This document shows, one piece after another, positions 1-20,903 of a stretch of 64,000 nt of DNA. Origin of the DNA: Monarcha castaneiventris obscurior (taxonomy: Eukaryota; Chordata; Aves; Passeriformes; Monarchidae); NCBI GenBank assembly GCA_026261815.1, contig JAMPIT010000230.1, positions 7,253,001 through 7,317,000 of the forward strand, written 5' to 3'. Positions within the stretch are counted from its first letter, which is position 1. Each line of letters opens with the position of its first letter. The position numbers and the translations under genes are program-made. Below the pieces are notes generated by a model. The model was given only the letters and a program-made list of their open reading frames with translations, was not told the DNA's origin and did not search any database.

Positions 1-3000
1 CCCTGGTGCTACTGAAGGATGGAGTGTTTTCTTGGAAGTGCCCCTGGCTGCTCTAGCCTCATGTGGTTTGCAAAGTCTTGCAGTGAATTCCTGCACTATA
101 AGCATGTCAGAACTGCTAAATAAGTCACACCTGCACTGTGCAATATATTGCTACCCTCTTTATGAGCTAGGCAGTACAATTAATCTGGAATATTAAATAT
201 AAAGAGCAATGTAACCTTCAGGTACCAGCTTCTAAGAAACAGATGTGCTGCAGAGAATAAGGCAAATATAAGGTATTTCCTGTGCCCACAAGAAGAGAGT
301 TGGGCTGCAGCCTTGGCCTTTCACCTACCAAATCTCATTAATCTTCTACATGAGGATTGCTATTGTGAAGGTTATTATTTCACTCCTACATCCCCTGTGT
401 AAACACTGGGCCTGACCAAGCCTTTCAGTTTACCTTGATTCAAAGCAGAAGGTTTGCAGATTTCTCTAAAGCAATGGTGTGACTTAGGAACTGTCCATGT
501 TGCAGGTTAAGCCCAGCAGGCAGCTAAGCACCACACAGCTGCTCTCTCATGTCTCCTCAACACCCAGCTGAGAAAGAAAACAAAACAAAAGTGGTGCAAA
601 GGCAATCACTGCCCACCCTCCATGGGCAGATCGATTCCCAGACAGTTCCTGAGCTGAAGATGTTTAAATTCCCCTTAGGCCCTCCTCTTCCTTTCTGTTG
701 TTGAGCATGACGTTATATGCCATGGAATATCTCTTTGGTTAGTCACCTCATCTGCCTTGTTGTGTCTTCTCCCAACCTCTTGTGTACTCCCCAGTCTGTT
801 CACTGTGGGGGCAGAGTGAGAAACTGCCAAGGCCTTTGCGTTATGCAAACAGTGTTCAGCAAGAGCTAAAATATCCATGTGTTATCAACACTGCTTTGGG
901 CACGAATCTAAACCACAACACCATACGAGCTGCTGTGAAGACAATTACTTTGATCCCAGCCAGACCTAGTACAGTCCTATATTAAGATAATTTGTCCCAC
1001 GAATAGGCTATCTACAAGTGTAAGGATCCTGATGTTTTGGGGGCTGGATTGATTCTCAGCAGTGTCCTTGAAAGAAACTTGAACTCGAACAAGGTTTGCA
1101 GTAGAGTATCTTAGTAGATCTGTCAGGAAAAAGATAGTGGATCTTGCCACTTTCATTGGTTTTGTTTCCTGAAAGTAGGAAATTAGAAAAATGAAAACGT
1201 AATTTTCATTTATATTTGCTTCTATAGCGCTCTGCCTATAAAGGGACCTGAAAGTGGGTTTATTATCTTGTGTCAGACCAATATAAATAGATTTTATGCA
1301 AATCATAGTCCCCAGCTAGTATTATCTATTTTCTTGCTTTAAGTGGCTCTAGGTTGACTTCTCTGAGAACACTACAAGTCTTCAAAATACAAAGAAGGGG
1401 TTTTTTTATTAAAAAATTATACATTTTGCAGTGTAACTGCCAAAGAATGTGTGGTTGCTACCTCCTAAATGGCTAATTATTGCTGAAAAGTGAATGAAGT
1501 GGTTGAAATGTAACTTGCTTTCTACAAAGGGTGAGCAACCGTGCCATAAAAAGACATTTTGCTGGCTCATAGGCTCCAATTCCCTAAATTTATTACCTTT
1601 CAAAATTTAGTAGAGGAACATGGAGATCAAGTTTTTCTTAAAATAAATCAGTGTAGGGAACTGAAGGAAAAGTGAAAAAATTTAAATTTGCCAGAATTGG
1701 CAAGTTAATTATATCATTTTCATTGACGCTTAAGATGATATTAATTGCTGACATCAATAACTATACAAAGCCAGCTATCTATCTTTTCTTGTGATCTGAA
1801 GGATAAGACTGTAAACCATCTATCTCAACAGTCTCTTTCAAACTGTCTTGCCCAGCAGGGCATGAAAAATGGTTCACATGAATTCTGAAATACTTTCAAA
1901 GGATGATAAATTCAGAGCCATGTCAGAAAAAGAGGTGTAGGACTAGTCAGTGCCAGTGAGTTTTATTGTGTCCTTACAAGTTGCAGTCTTTTAAAATGCT
2001 GTGTCATTAGCTAGCACACAGCACTCCAGTGCCTGAAATGACAAAATGACAGCAGCGTTTCATAATGCAGATAATTTAATGCACATTTGGGTTTTCATTT
2101 GCAGTAGCAATGTTGGTTTATGGGAAACTGAATAGGTGATTTGAATTCCAGCAGAATGCACGTTCTCACAGCAGTCAGAGTGAAACATGAATATACAGAA
2201 GGTGATGCAGATATATGGCGCAAGATAAAATTCTCTGTCATTCCAGAGTTTGGAAGGAAGGTCAGGCAACCATTAATATTATGAAAATAATGCTTAAAGG
2301 AACTGTAGGTATAAGAAATACCTGGGGCTGGCCCTTTCCACAACAGAGAGTTTTTCCCCAGTCAGGAGAAAGCTATAGTGTTGTTATGCACAGCGCAGTA
2401 TCTGAGCAGGTTCGTGACTGAACTGGTATTTCAGCACAGTTTGCCATGATTCTAATTGCTGTTAAGCAATCAAATGAGCAGCTTTGCAGGTAGTGCTGTG
2501 TACAGTTTTGCTTTAAGAAAGAGGTAGTAAGTACAATCCTGAGATGTACAGGTTGCAAGTTTGCTGTAGCACAGGGGAGCAGCCTGTGATTTTCAGTGTC
2601 CTCAGTGTCTTGCAGAAGGAGTATAAACAGGGGAGACACAATCAGCTTTTTTTTGCACTAATGTGTAATTTTACCCTTGCCAAGTAAATTTGTAAAAGCA
2701 GTTGCTCTGTACTCAGTGTTGCTCCCTGTGTCCAAAGTCACATATAATTAATTCAATGAAAAATAGCACACTTCTAGTGACTGATAATTTTTAAGCCTCA
2801 TACCTCTTTGAGTTACCTATTAGAACAAGGATTCATTTTTTTCTTGCGTTTGCTAAACAGCCATCATCTGCACAATTGTGTGGACCTTGCTAAAGACCAT
2901 CAGATTTTGAGCCAGTGTAACTGGCCAGTAACTGAGCCAGTGTAACTGGCCATGTAACTGAGCCAGTTTGGTCCACACAGGTTGCACACAAGTGGTGAAA

Positions 3001-4025
3001 TGGGGCATGAGAAGGGGAGAACTCAGCTTGGCAGTCAGTGCACAAGGAGGTGTGAGCAGGAATGAATGTCTTTCAAGAGATGTGAGCAGTTAGAAACACT
3101 TCAGGATAATAAACCTGGAACCCATGCTGTTGTTTCACCATGCTTTTGTTTTGGAGAGCTGCTGTAGGTAAAAGCAGGGAGGAGGTAGCACTTCAGCCAG
3201 CTGTTGTAAGGCCATGCAGAACTGTGCACAGCTGCTGTGAGCTGAAATTTGAAAGGCTGCTTTGTAAGAACACATTGGCCATTTGCAGGGAGACACCTTC
3301 TTTTCAGCAGCATATTTTCTGTATGCAGGGCTTCCCACTAGCCTGGTTATACTTTGAAGGGTGGGGTTTAGTCTCTATACTAGTCTAAGATGAGAGGCAA
3401 AAACTCTGGATCTTGAACTGCTAAAAAGTAGTGATCTGTGTTCCAGAATCTGGATTAAATTTTGTTAAGGAAGAACCACAAAAATCCCAAACTGCTATGT
3501 TTCTTGAGCAGTAAAAAGTGCTCTGAGTTTCTACTGGCTAGAGCCAATTTGACTTCCTCGCAGATGGTGTCATTTTGCTTAGTAAGCACATAATTTGTAG
3601 ATGGTACAGGATATTATTTTTTAAATTATTTCTTATTTTGCTAAAATTATTAATGCCTTGCTAATAAAAAGACCATTAAATAAATTTTAAGCTGCTCCCT
3701 AAAATGTCTTTCTTCATTGCTTTATTCTAATTAGACACTTTTTTTATGAGAGGTTTTGACAAACTGTCATGGATACAAGTGGAAATAAAACTTGTAATTT
3801 TTCTGTAGCTGAAGTTCTCAGCCCAGACGTAATTCAAAGCAACAAATATAGTTGTTGTGGCGTGTTAGTGTTACTAATTTCCCAGAAAAGATTTTCCCTA
3901 AGAAATAGTGTTTTATGTGATTCAAAGTTACTTTTTCAAATTGTTCATGCAGAGAAAATGTTTATTGGCTGGATTTTGAAGTAAGTTTAAAATAATAATA
4001 ATATGATCCCATTTTTCTTTGGCAG
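1..4025 (+). other. ZMYND11: ZMYND11 intron (partial) upstream of first visible exon
   Basis: Non-coding. The next coding exon begins at 4026 in phase 0, in the middle of the protein, so this stretch is the 3' part of an intron. I looked for the preceding PHD-finger exons (Cys/His-rich, ending ...CPVCR) and did not find them, so they lie left of the window. The acceptor is preceded by a T-rich tract ending ttctttggcag. The only structure seen is a short tandem duplication at 2908-2969. The open frames here are short and resemble no family I recognise. Confidence 0.85.
2908..2969. repeat. 25-26-bp tandem duplication with internal dyad
   Basis: TGAGCCAGTGTAACTGGCC starts at 2908 and again at 2933, and a third partial copy (TGAGCCAGTTT) starts at 2959. 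Each full copy contains GCCAGT-GTA-ACTGGC, a 6-bp inverted repeat. It lies in the intron at the left edge. Confidence 0.85.
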
Positions 4026-4103
4026 AGTATCAAGAAGAAAAACACAAGTAAACAAGAGATGAGCACATACCTGCGATTCATAGTGTCTCGTATGAAGGAG
4101 CGG
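4026..4103 (+). CDS. ZMYND11: ZMYND11 exon: PHD-to-bromodomain linker
   Basis: Coding exon of 78 bp, phase 0 to 0, 26 residues from [11 protein letters not shown] to FIVSRMKER. It lies between acceptor ggcag (ending 4025) and donor gtgagt (4104). It corresponds to residues 147-172 of a 602-residue protein, directly after the last Cys pair of the PHD finger and at the start of the first bromodomain helix. Because its length is a multiple of three, skipping would keep the frame. The following intron is short (398 bp). Confidence 0.96.
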
Positions 4104-4435
4104 GTGAGTCTGAGACAGGGAGGTTTATTCAGTGTTGTGCTGCACTGTGGAGGGTCCTTGTGGCTGCTCACGTGTGACTGTGCAGGGAGGAGGGATACAA
4201 GAAGGTGGGTTTTATTTCTCATGTCACGAGCAGTTTGTGTGTTTCCACACACACTTATCAGGCCCCATGGCTCAGATCAGTATCATCCTGACAGGAGCAG
4301 GTTATGCTATGGGCCTGTGGCTCCTCTGACATGGACATTTTTCAGGTTTGAGACATGTAATCTCATGGGTTATGATCCCCAGTTTGCCCTTGTGTAGTCC
4401 CCACCTGAAATATTCCAAACTATTGCATTTTCTAA

Positions 4436-4600
<165 letters not shown>

Positions 4601-6061
4601 TGAATTGTTTTCTAAATTCCTCACTGGTTTTGGGGTCTTTAAATAATGAAGGTCTAAAAAGTCCTAATCCTATTTAATTCTCTTCATGATCAGTATTTCA
4701 GTATTGTATCCAGCATTGGATATGGAAGCTTAACATTTCAAACTTTTCCTCATAAATAGGTAACCGAGTAAAACCATTTTGAGTGGTGCCTAGTTTTCAG
4801 ACACAGAATATCCTCGATTCTTTTTGTACTAAAGTTTTACTAGGAGATGCAGGTAGCTAAAATGTTAGAGAAAGTACTGTTTAACTAAGTCAACGAGACT
4901 CAAGTGCCTGTGTTTGCATCTCTGGCCCAATGTTCTTGACCATATTCTGATTTCAGTCATTATGCCCTTGTGTAGGTGTCAGCTTTATAAACATCCAAAT
5001 GATTCATAAAGAACCAATCATTTTGTTGATCATGAAAAGCCAGACTCACCCAAAATATCTGTTTTGCATTAATTCCAAAAATAAAGTACTAATAAATATG
5101 TTGTCCCTTTTTTTCTGAACCAAGGGTCTGATCATGACTCATATAAATCAACTGCACATGACCATAATGAACAGCATACTCATCTTTACTCATTCCTGCA
5201 ACTGGATTGCTATGCAGTGCTGTGGTATATCTTGCCCTTTACAATCACAGATGTGAAGAGCCTTTGTTTTATTATTAAAATGCATGAATAAACAATAGCT
5301 TCACTGACAGTTTTGGACACCAGCACTGCTGTCTATCTAGAAGTGCTGGCAACACTGGTTGGGCCTGAAAATAGGTCAGGCCTTCCTTTCACTCTGTCAG
5401 CTTCTCCTGCTTCCATAGAAGGTCTTTTGGCCTTGATAGCATTCTATAAGCTGACGTTTGGTTTGATGATTGCAATTGTCATAGATGTTCCTGAGAGAGC
5501 ACAACTGAAAATGCTGCATTCCTTGTGGGACAAAAGGCCATACTAGGAAAATGAATTACATGGCTCCATGTAGGCATTTGTTACGAGTTTAGAAGACTGG
5601 GACAATCAGGTTTCGTCAGAAAACACTGACTGTCAACTGAAGATCTTGGATGTTTAAAGGCAGTCAACAGTGATTTGAAACTAGCTGATATTTTAAGGTA
5701 CAAAATGTTCACCTCAGGGAACATATTTCAGTTTGAACAAATGTTCTGGGCCACACCTTATGCTGAAGCTACTCCAGATTCAGCTTGTTAAAACAAGGAA
5801 AATCTTTTTTAAACTTGGTCAAGTATTAAAGAATCTGTTTTACTTCTGAGCGTTGCATAAAGGAACCATTGCAAAATGTGCAGCCAGTGCTCAGGTACTA
5901 ACAAACCATGTCAAAAGAGTTGTAAGTATTCCTTTTGTATGCAGGAAAGGCAGTGTCTGATCTGTGTTGCATAATTCAGATTTCTGTGAAAGCTTCTCTG
6001 CATAAAACAGGTACAGCACTTTTAAGAGTTTTCTCACAGTCTTGTGTTTTCTTTTGTGTAG

Positions 6062-6220
<159 letters not shown>

Positions 6221-7271
6221 TGAATTTGGTATTAGATAGTCGTAAGTATGAATGAAGTCATTTGAAAGCCTTTAAAAATCAAAGTGCATAAGGGTCTTTT
6301 CTGGCCCGCCTACTACAGAACTATTTTCATCCTCCCTGGCTAACCCTCTTAGTGGGAATTTACACCTTTGCCATCCTGTTCCTTCTTCAGCAAAGTCCTA
6401 AGTCAGTCTATACTGCAGATTTTTGCCAATATACATATGTTGTTCTATGGTACTGTAGGGTTTCTGTGCTGTGTCAGCAGAAACATGTACTACAGACAAA
6501 TAGTTCTTTTACTTTTGGGCAATATCTGCCATATTGTGACAGCAAATGTAGCCGCATCCACACCAGAAGTGTGCTGCTGGTGCAGTGTGAAGGTACAGCC
6601 ATTGGAGAAGCTGACAGGCACTGGGAAGGTAATGGATGACTGATTGGAAGTCAGAAAATACCACCACCATTTCCAGAGGCTGTAGCCAGGTCCTGTTTTC
6701 CAGAGCCATGATTTCAGGAAGGATGTGGTTCTCCCCTGCAGACGTGGCCTCCCCATCAGGGAGACTGGGAGGAGGGTGGCACCAGTCTGTTCGTAGCCCC
6801 AGGAGATTCACACTGTGGCTGGTGGGGAAAGATGTAAAAATGCCAGGAGAGGAATACCCGGGTGTAAAGGGAGATTCAGTGATAAACAGTCTGTGAAGCA
6901 TCACTCAGAGCAGAGAGCAGAGAGCCATGTTTTAGGACAACTGCAGTGTGTCATTAAGACACAAGCATAGAAAGAGACTGAATCCATATTAAGAGCAACT
7001 GTGTCTCCCTGCTGCTGCTCCTCCTCAGATGTGTGCCTGTATTGTTCGGTGCAAAAGCAGTATTGTTGCATATAAATATGACACAGAAAACAAATATTGA
7101 ACTGATTGTTAGAAAATTTTAAATGGAAGGGCTGTCCAAGTGATTAAATTATGTTTTGTCTTCTTAAGCACGGCAATTATAGCATGAAAGTCACAGCAAT
7201 GACAGCTGCAAATCTTTGTGAGCACTGTGATCATACTGTGATTGTTTATACCATCTATTTTTAATTTATAG

Positions 7272-7327
7272 CGGACAGCGAACAAGCTGATATAGCAAGG
7301 ATGCTTTACAAAGACACCTGCCATGAA
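7272..7327 (+). CDS. ZMYND11: ZMYND11 exon: bromodomain C-terminal helix
   Basis: 56 bp. It completes the split Ala codon and encodes DSEQADIARMLYKDTCHE (residues up to 251), the last bromodomain helix. With the 88-bp exon before it, it makes 144 bp (48 codons), so the two exons are phase-coupled and only joint skipping keeps the frame. The acceptor is aatttatag and the donor gaa/gtaagt is a perfect match. Confidence 0.95.
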
Positions 7328-7502
7328 GTAAGTACTACCAAGTAACCAAGACATAGTCAGGATACTTGATTTTCATTTCAGAATGTAAGAAATTATTCTT
7401 CATATTAAAAAAATTAAAAGGTTATGAAATTGATTTACAAATTTTCTCCAGACAGCGTAGCAGCTGATTGAGAATTCCTTTTTCTTTTTCTTTAGTTTTT
7501 TG

Positions 7503-7553
7503 TTGTTGGTTGGGTTTTGTAGTTGTTGTTGTTGTTGGGATTTTTGGGGGGGG
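7503..7553. repeat. (GTT)n microsatellite and G run
   Basis: Interrupted GTT units (about 7503-7537) are followed by T5 and a run of eight G (7546-7553). Simple repeat in the intron between the bromodomain and zinc-ribbon exons. Confidence 0.85.
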
Positions 7554-8070
7554 TTTTTGCAACTAGATTATAATTTTAAAAACACTGATATTCAAATTTT
7601 GGTTTTGAAAATAATCAGGTAATACATATTTGGACTAGAAATAGTTGTACTTACTAATACAAATTGAACCTGAGGTGAGATTCCTACTAAATTCTGTAAT
7701 TGGCATCAAAACATTACTCCACATTCAAAGGAGACCAAAAAATATAGCTGAGGAGCTGGCACACTTTCTCCTTTTGTACAGTTGAATTACTTCTTTCACA
7801 ATGTACTTTAAATATTTGATGAATTTTAAGAACTATTCTTTGCATTTCATCTATAATAGATCATTAATATGTCAATTAGTCTTCTCGCTCTGCCTTGGTT
7901 TTGTGAAACATGAATAATGTTTCTTCAGGTTGTCTTTCAGCCTCTCACAGCCCACCTCAGTTTCACACCTTTAGTTTGCATGGACAAAAGTAACTCCACC
8001 AAATTAGCAAGCAGGGCTGAAAAGTTTTACTACTTAAGGGAGAGGGATGTTACTGAAATCACATAAATAG

Positions 8071-8196
<126 letters not shown>

Positions 8197-8719
8197 TGAC
8201 ACAGATTTTCATTTGTTTCCTTTTCTGTATAAAAGCCTGCAGTTTTGGTGTCATTAATGCACTGAATATTCAATTTCAGGGGGCTTGTTTCAAAAGCATG
8301 GTTAAGACTCTGTAAGCCTGGTTATTTTACACAAGTGAAGTGTTGATTGCAAGTTCAAAGCTGTAACAATATAGGTTATAAAACTTGGGTATCAGCCAGT
8401 TACAACAGTTTCACAAGAAAATTAGGAGCTTACAGAACTAAAAGTTTGCTCCTGAATGAAGCTAAAAAGACAAGTTAATTTTTAGTCTGCGTAAGATCTC
8501 TGTCTTCAATAGACAGTTATACTCTTTTCAGACTTTGTTGTTTTGGGGTTTTTTTACTTTGATCCAAGCAATATCTCTAACAAGGAAATGTATTGTAAGA
8601 AGATAAAAAGGAAAATAGCACTAGACACAAACAGTAACCATATTTTTAAGGTACTACCATAGTATTACAGCAGAATATTTGTGGGAGATAGCAATATAAT
8701 ATTTCATATCCACTAATAA

Positions 8720-12741
<4,022 letters not shown>

Positions 12742-12810
12742 CTGAAGGTTACTCAGGAACCAAGAGCAAAGAAAGGACGACGTAACCAGAGTATGGAACT
12801 TAAAAAAGAA
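12742..12810 (+). CDS. ZMYND11: ZMYND11 exon: short basic linker
   Basis: 69 bp, phase 0 to 0, 23 residues from LKVTQEPRAKKGRRNQ to SMELKKE (residues 387-409). The segment is basic (AKKGRR) and could contribute to nuclear localisation or nucleosomal DNA contact; that role is inference. The acceptor is gttcacag and the donor gaa/gtgagt. Exon length keeps the frame if skipped. Confidence 0.94.
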
Positions 12811-15975
<3,165 letters not shown>

Positions 15976-16161
15976 CTGCGTACAGAGATGGAAGAAGAGA
16001 AAAGGCAGGCTGTAAATAAAGCTGTGGCCAACGCACAAGGAGAGATGGACAGAAAATGTAAGCAGGTAAAGGAGAAGTGCAAAGAAGAATTTTTAGAAGA
16101 AATTAAGAAACTAGCAGGCCAGCACAAGCAACTGATTTCCCAGACCAAGAAGAAGCAGTGG
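15976..16161 (+). CDS. ZMYND11: ZMYND11 exon: coiled coil before MYND
   Basis: 186 bp, phase 0 to 0, 62 residues from [20 protein letters not shown] to [13 protein letters not shown] (residues 501-562). High Glu/Lys content and heptad-like spacing mark the homodimerising coiled coil that orients the MYND finger. The exon ends with the Trp immediately before the first MYND cysteine, so the zinc finger lies wholly in the next exon. The acceptor is ctttggcag and the donor tgg/gtaagt. Confidence 0.97.
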
Positions 16162-16251
16162 GTAAGTGTCCAAAATTTATCACCAGTAAGTGGAAATGTA
16201 TTATGCATCCTGCAGGCCAATTGAAGGGGATTTCTTCCTTGCTTCTAACTG

Positions 16252-16273
16252 CACTGCTCTTTCACTGCTCTTT
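16252..16273. repeat. 11-bp tandem duplication
   Basis: Two perfect head-to-tail copies of CACTGCTCTTT lie in the last ZMYND11 intron. This is typical of slippage-generated short duplications, and no function is implied. Confidence 0.85.
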
Positions 16274-19200
16274 CAGCATTAAGGCTTTCTCCATCATATT
16301 CCTGGTTCGAATTTTCTCCAAATTTCAACTTGATACTTTGATTACTTGCCATCTTAATTTGTTAGTGTTAACAGCAACATCTTCTAGAGTCCAATCAGAT
16401 CTTAGTATCAAAAGTATTTTTTTCTAAATACAGTTTTACTCCATAGAAGACATGTTTTGCATTATGTTCACACTCCTTTGATCTTAAGGCCTCAGAGGGT
16501 ACAATATCTGGCTGCATCAATTTGTATTCCCCTGCTAATAGGGCTATTAGTGATATCCTTTTGGCCTTTTCCTCTCCTTCCTTTTTCTACATCTCTTTTA
16601 TATTCTTTTGTATTTAAGACATGACATTCTGAAATGTATTCCTCTCCCTTGCTCAGATCTTAAGTGCAAATCTGCAGCATTGACTACAAAAACCATGTTG
16701 CTGTGCCCTTTAGAAACATGAAAATAGACAACTAACTGTACTGTTACACACCACAAACTTTTCCCTGGTTTTATTTGGATTGAGGCTCATGTTTTCTCAG
16801 GCTGGAAGTGTGTTCTCCCGCATGGCTGTACAAGCACCTAGCCAAACACTGCAAGTACCATGAACTGTGCTGCTTGCCAGGAGCAGAGTGCAGGTGGAAA
16901 CCGCTCCGCTCAGGAGCACAAACTCCGCTATTTCTTTGCTAATTTTCACAGAACAGGGGAGTGAAAGCCATCGCTCAGGAAGCCACACAGCACACAGTTA
17001 CAGCTGTTTGTAACACACAGAGGGGCGGGCACAGGATCGTGGCACTGGTGGGGCTGGGAAGGAGCGGAAGCCTCCAGGAGATGGCACAAGCCAAGGGACA
17101 GCCAGTCCTGCCACCCCCTTGCAGCCTCATTTGCCTTCTGCTATGAAGGGCTGTTTTGCTGCTGCTCAGCCTCATTAGTCCCTGTGCTTACATGAAACGA
17201 TGGTCCCTGCAGGGAGAACTCTGCTCTGGAGAAGAGTTGAAAAAAATACTCAGGTGAGATAGTCAGTCGCTGACTACCACAGTTGGTTTTTAGAAAGAGA
17301 AGAATTACTTCAAATGCCAGAACTCCTGTAGAGTCTTTATTTCTATTCCTCACAGAGATTTTTCTGTGGGTGTTATGATGGTGCAGTGCTTGGGTCTCTG
17401 TCAATAAGAGGATTCCTCCCTGTCTACCTGTCTCTGCAGACCAGAGAAGTTATTTATGACTCTGACTTGATCAAGTTACTGTGTTCAGTGTGTCACCAGC
17501 TGCTGGTGCCTGTGTGCATGTGCTCACCTGTGGCACTGGAGAGGGAAATGAAATTGCCTTTGCCCACTATAGAATATGTCAAATTAGCTCTGTTCTGTCA
17601 CAAGTGAAGAGCACACATATGAACCATTGCCACCATTCCACTGGCATGCAGTAACTCAGGCACAATAACTTGGTTGTGAGACTGGACTCTTAGCTCAATC
17701 TGCTTTTTGGTGGTTTTGAAGGCAGAATTTTCAAAAGAAACTGACTGGACTTACTTTTATCTGCTCCAATGTGCCTTTACCATATCCTTCAGACTAATCA
17801 GAGAGTGCCCTGGTACCACATCACTGAGTTTATTAGGGCATAAAGCCTCTCTACTGAGCAAAACAATCAAAAGACAGAAAGAGTATTTGACAGTCTTGCC
17901 TATTTCTGTGGCCTCGAACTACCTGTCAATCACCACCCTAAATGAAGGCATCATGCAGGCAGCTGGTTTGCATGTGGCAGGAGAGGGAGGGTCAGGATAA
18001 ACACCTCTGCATTCAAGCTGATGGATCTGCCTGCCAACACACAGCCCCAGGCAGCTGGACTTGGTCCAATTACACAACTCCCCAGTGATTCTTCCTTCAG
18101 TGGTACTAATGACAGTCCCTGGTGTGTAGTACTGCACTTGTATGCTGCTATTATAATGATACCTCCTTACCAAAATCTCATGTAATTAACTCACATACTA
18201 AATGAGTTTTGGTGGCTTTGCTTTTTAATTAGGAGCAGAGACCTCTGGTTTTGTGTAATGCTGATGTCTAGGCTTGGGAATACAGCTGCTATTATTCACA
18301 CTATATTTGTCTTTTTCTCATACCTAAAAAAAAGTCCAGTTGGGATGAAGGGATCATTTTGCTGGTGGTGTACAGGGACATGAGAAGATGTGCTTCCAGC
18401 CCTCAGGAGACTAATGCATAGTTAAAGAATAACAGTTCCTCTTTCTCTAGCTGGTCACAATCCCCTCAGTTTAGCCCAATTTCATTTTTATACCTTCAGA
18501 AAATTTGGGTTTTATACAGATACCTCAAGTAAATAGCAAACAAAAGGAAGAAATGTAGAGTCAGGAATAACAATGAGATTATGCAGCTCAATGCTGCTCC
18601 AGGGTGCAGGCTGCAGTGCTGGTCTTGACAATGTTTCTGTTTTAGTTTCTCCAAGTTCTTTTATTTGTGTATAAGCCTTATTTAAATTACTGCATAGATC
18701 ATTTCTATAGATAGCTTTTAACTTTTTTCTCTTTCAAATTTATTTACACATATATTTATTTTAACTTGCAACAGGTGGTCTTTAAGTGAATGAGCATTGT
18801 CTGTGATGTCTACTGTCTAAAACAAAACCCCAAGTGATTGATAACGTTTAGAAAGAGGAAAATACAAAGAAAAGAGGATGCCTGAGGCCAGCTGGCATTT
18901 TGCCTCCAGTGCCACATGTGCTGGTACCAGCACAGCTGACACTATTTTCCTTTTGTAAGTGGAGATTTACATCCCACACTTATGGCCAGCATATGTAAAG
19001 GGAAGTGCAGGACCCACAGATCAGTTGTTCTCTCCTGTCATAGCATGTTTTGATCTCTCCAAGCCAGCAGATGTGAATTTGGTCTCTGGGCTGAGGCCCA
19101 TGCTGTACATAATGGAGAGACACAGCTGTTCCCTGCACCTTTCCAGCAGATGATCCTAATGGCTCCCACAGGCTTGTGGGCAGCCAGCAACATGAAAAAC

Positions 19201-19498
19201 CAGGAAAACAGCTCTCAAGAGGACACTTGTTTGCAGACATTTTTACAAATAAACTTCCCAGGAGCTAAATTATGAAAGGAAAATGGAGAAGTTCCCTTCT
19301 CACACAGCTAGGGCAGTCCCTTTATTGCTGATGTAAATAAATGGGTATCAGTTTAGCCAATGTAAATGTTGGCTTTCTTGGACCTGTCTTTCAGTAGTGT
19401 GGGTTGTTGTGGTTTTTCTTTTGAGGCAATTGGGTTTGTTTTCTTTGTAATTCTCTGTTTTATTAGCAAAGCTGTAGCTAGACAGGACATAAAAAGTA

Positions 19499-19586
19499 AA
19501 TTGTGTGTTATTCTGTGGTTTGATAGCAGCCTGCTATCACACACAGACTGTGTGATATTCCTCCCCCTGTTCCCCATCACACAATT
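19499..19586. repeat. Cluster of nested inverted repeats
   Basis: Outer arms AATTGTGTG (19499-19507) and CACACAATT (19578-19586) are perfect 9-bp complements. They enclose a hairpin with 9-bp arms TGATAGCAG/CTGCTATCA and a 1-nt loop (19521-19539), and a second with arms CACACAG/CTGTGTG and a 1-nt loop (19540-19554). The element lies in the ZMYND11 last intron. It could be a decayed inverted-repeat transposon remnant or a fold formed by CA/TG-rich slippage; I cannot assign a family. Confidence 0.7.
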
Positions 19587-20756
19587 AGCATTACAGACTG
19601 GATTCCTAAAGATACTTTCTGATTTTGAGCAGATCAAATTCCGAAAGACAAATCTGAAGTTGTTTGAAGCTGGCTCTCCAAGATAAGAAGAAGTATAAAT
19701 GGCACCTTTAGCAGCAATGCCACCTTACTTTATAGAATTCTGTCAAAATGACAGTTAATGCTTTTGCAGCACTCCCTCAAGGGGCATAAACCCACCTGAA
19801 GACAGGGCACACACACTGCCTGTGTGGGTGCTGTACCTCCTTGATGGCCACCCATAGTGCTGACCAGCATGTTGCATTCCCTTTCTTAGTTCCTCAGAGT
19901 ACACAGGGCTATTTTCCAAGTAGCTCTTCCAGCTACCAGAAAGCTGTGGGCCTTCTGTGTGTTCCGAGGTAGCAACTGTCTTTGCTGCAGCTTTCCCCAG
20001 AACCAAGTAACTCTGCATAAATCATGGGCTGTGCAGCATCTTTCTTTCAGGAGTTTTGTGCAGTCCTGGCAGGCACAACAAAGGGCACAAGCCTAGGTAG
20101 CCAACCTGTGTACAACAGGCCTTCTTGGTTTTATGTAAGACTTGGAGGAAAAAACACTTTCTTGATCTGCTCAGTAGCACTGATGTAGCACAAGGTTTTC
20201 CCTTCAGGAGGTGGCAGTGCTGCTTGGCAGTCAGAAAACCCTGGTGTCAGCAGCCTCCTTGCAGGCTGACCCCAGATGGGCTATAACAAACCAATAATTC
20301 TTGACTCCTGGGATGTTATTGATGGGACTTTTGAGATTTTCTAGACAGAAAGGATCCTCCCCAGCAACCTCTGGACAGGTCAGGCTTATAAAGAAACCTC
20401 AGAAACACCATTTTTCCAGCCTGTGTAGAGCCTGTCCACACCAGCAGCTCCTGTTGATTTATTGTAGCTTTTTAAGACATAGATCAGGGTGCTATTACAC
20501 AAATGTAGGGGTTAAAGAGGTTCCTGCGCTATGTGGCTAAAAAATGTCAGCCCACCATTCTGAGAGATTTCTTAAGCGAGAGGTGATTCTTTGAAAAGCA
20601 GTAATCCAGACTGTGGAAAATAGGAAGGCATTGTATGGATGTGCTGAAGATTGCTGCTTCACTCAGCACGTGTGAAAAATGCCCTCACGTGCTGGTGTGT
20701 GCAGGGATGGGGGAACGCTGGGGAGCTGGTGAGCAGGGATCCTGCCAGGGGGATAA

Positions 20757-20903
<147 letters not shown>

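Noticed and set aside
5313..5546. 77-codon plus-strand open frame with hydrophobic segments in a ZMYND11 intron
   Set aside because: It lies in the 1467-bp intron between two bromodomain exons, with no splice sites in phase, and I recognise no transposon or gene domain in it.
15988..16224. 78-codon frame beginning at MEEEKRQ that runs past the coiled-coil exon
   Set aside because: The coding part belongs to the exon 15976-16161. The extension past the gtaagt donor at 16162 is intron read-through, not a separate gene or start.
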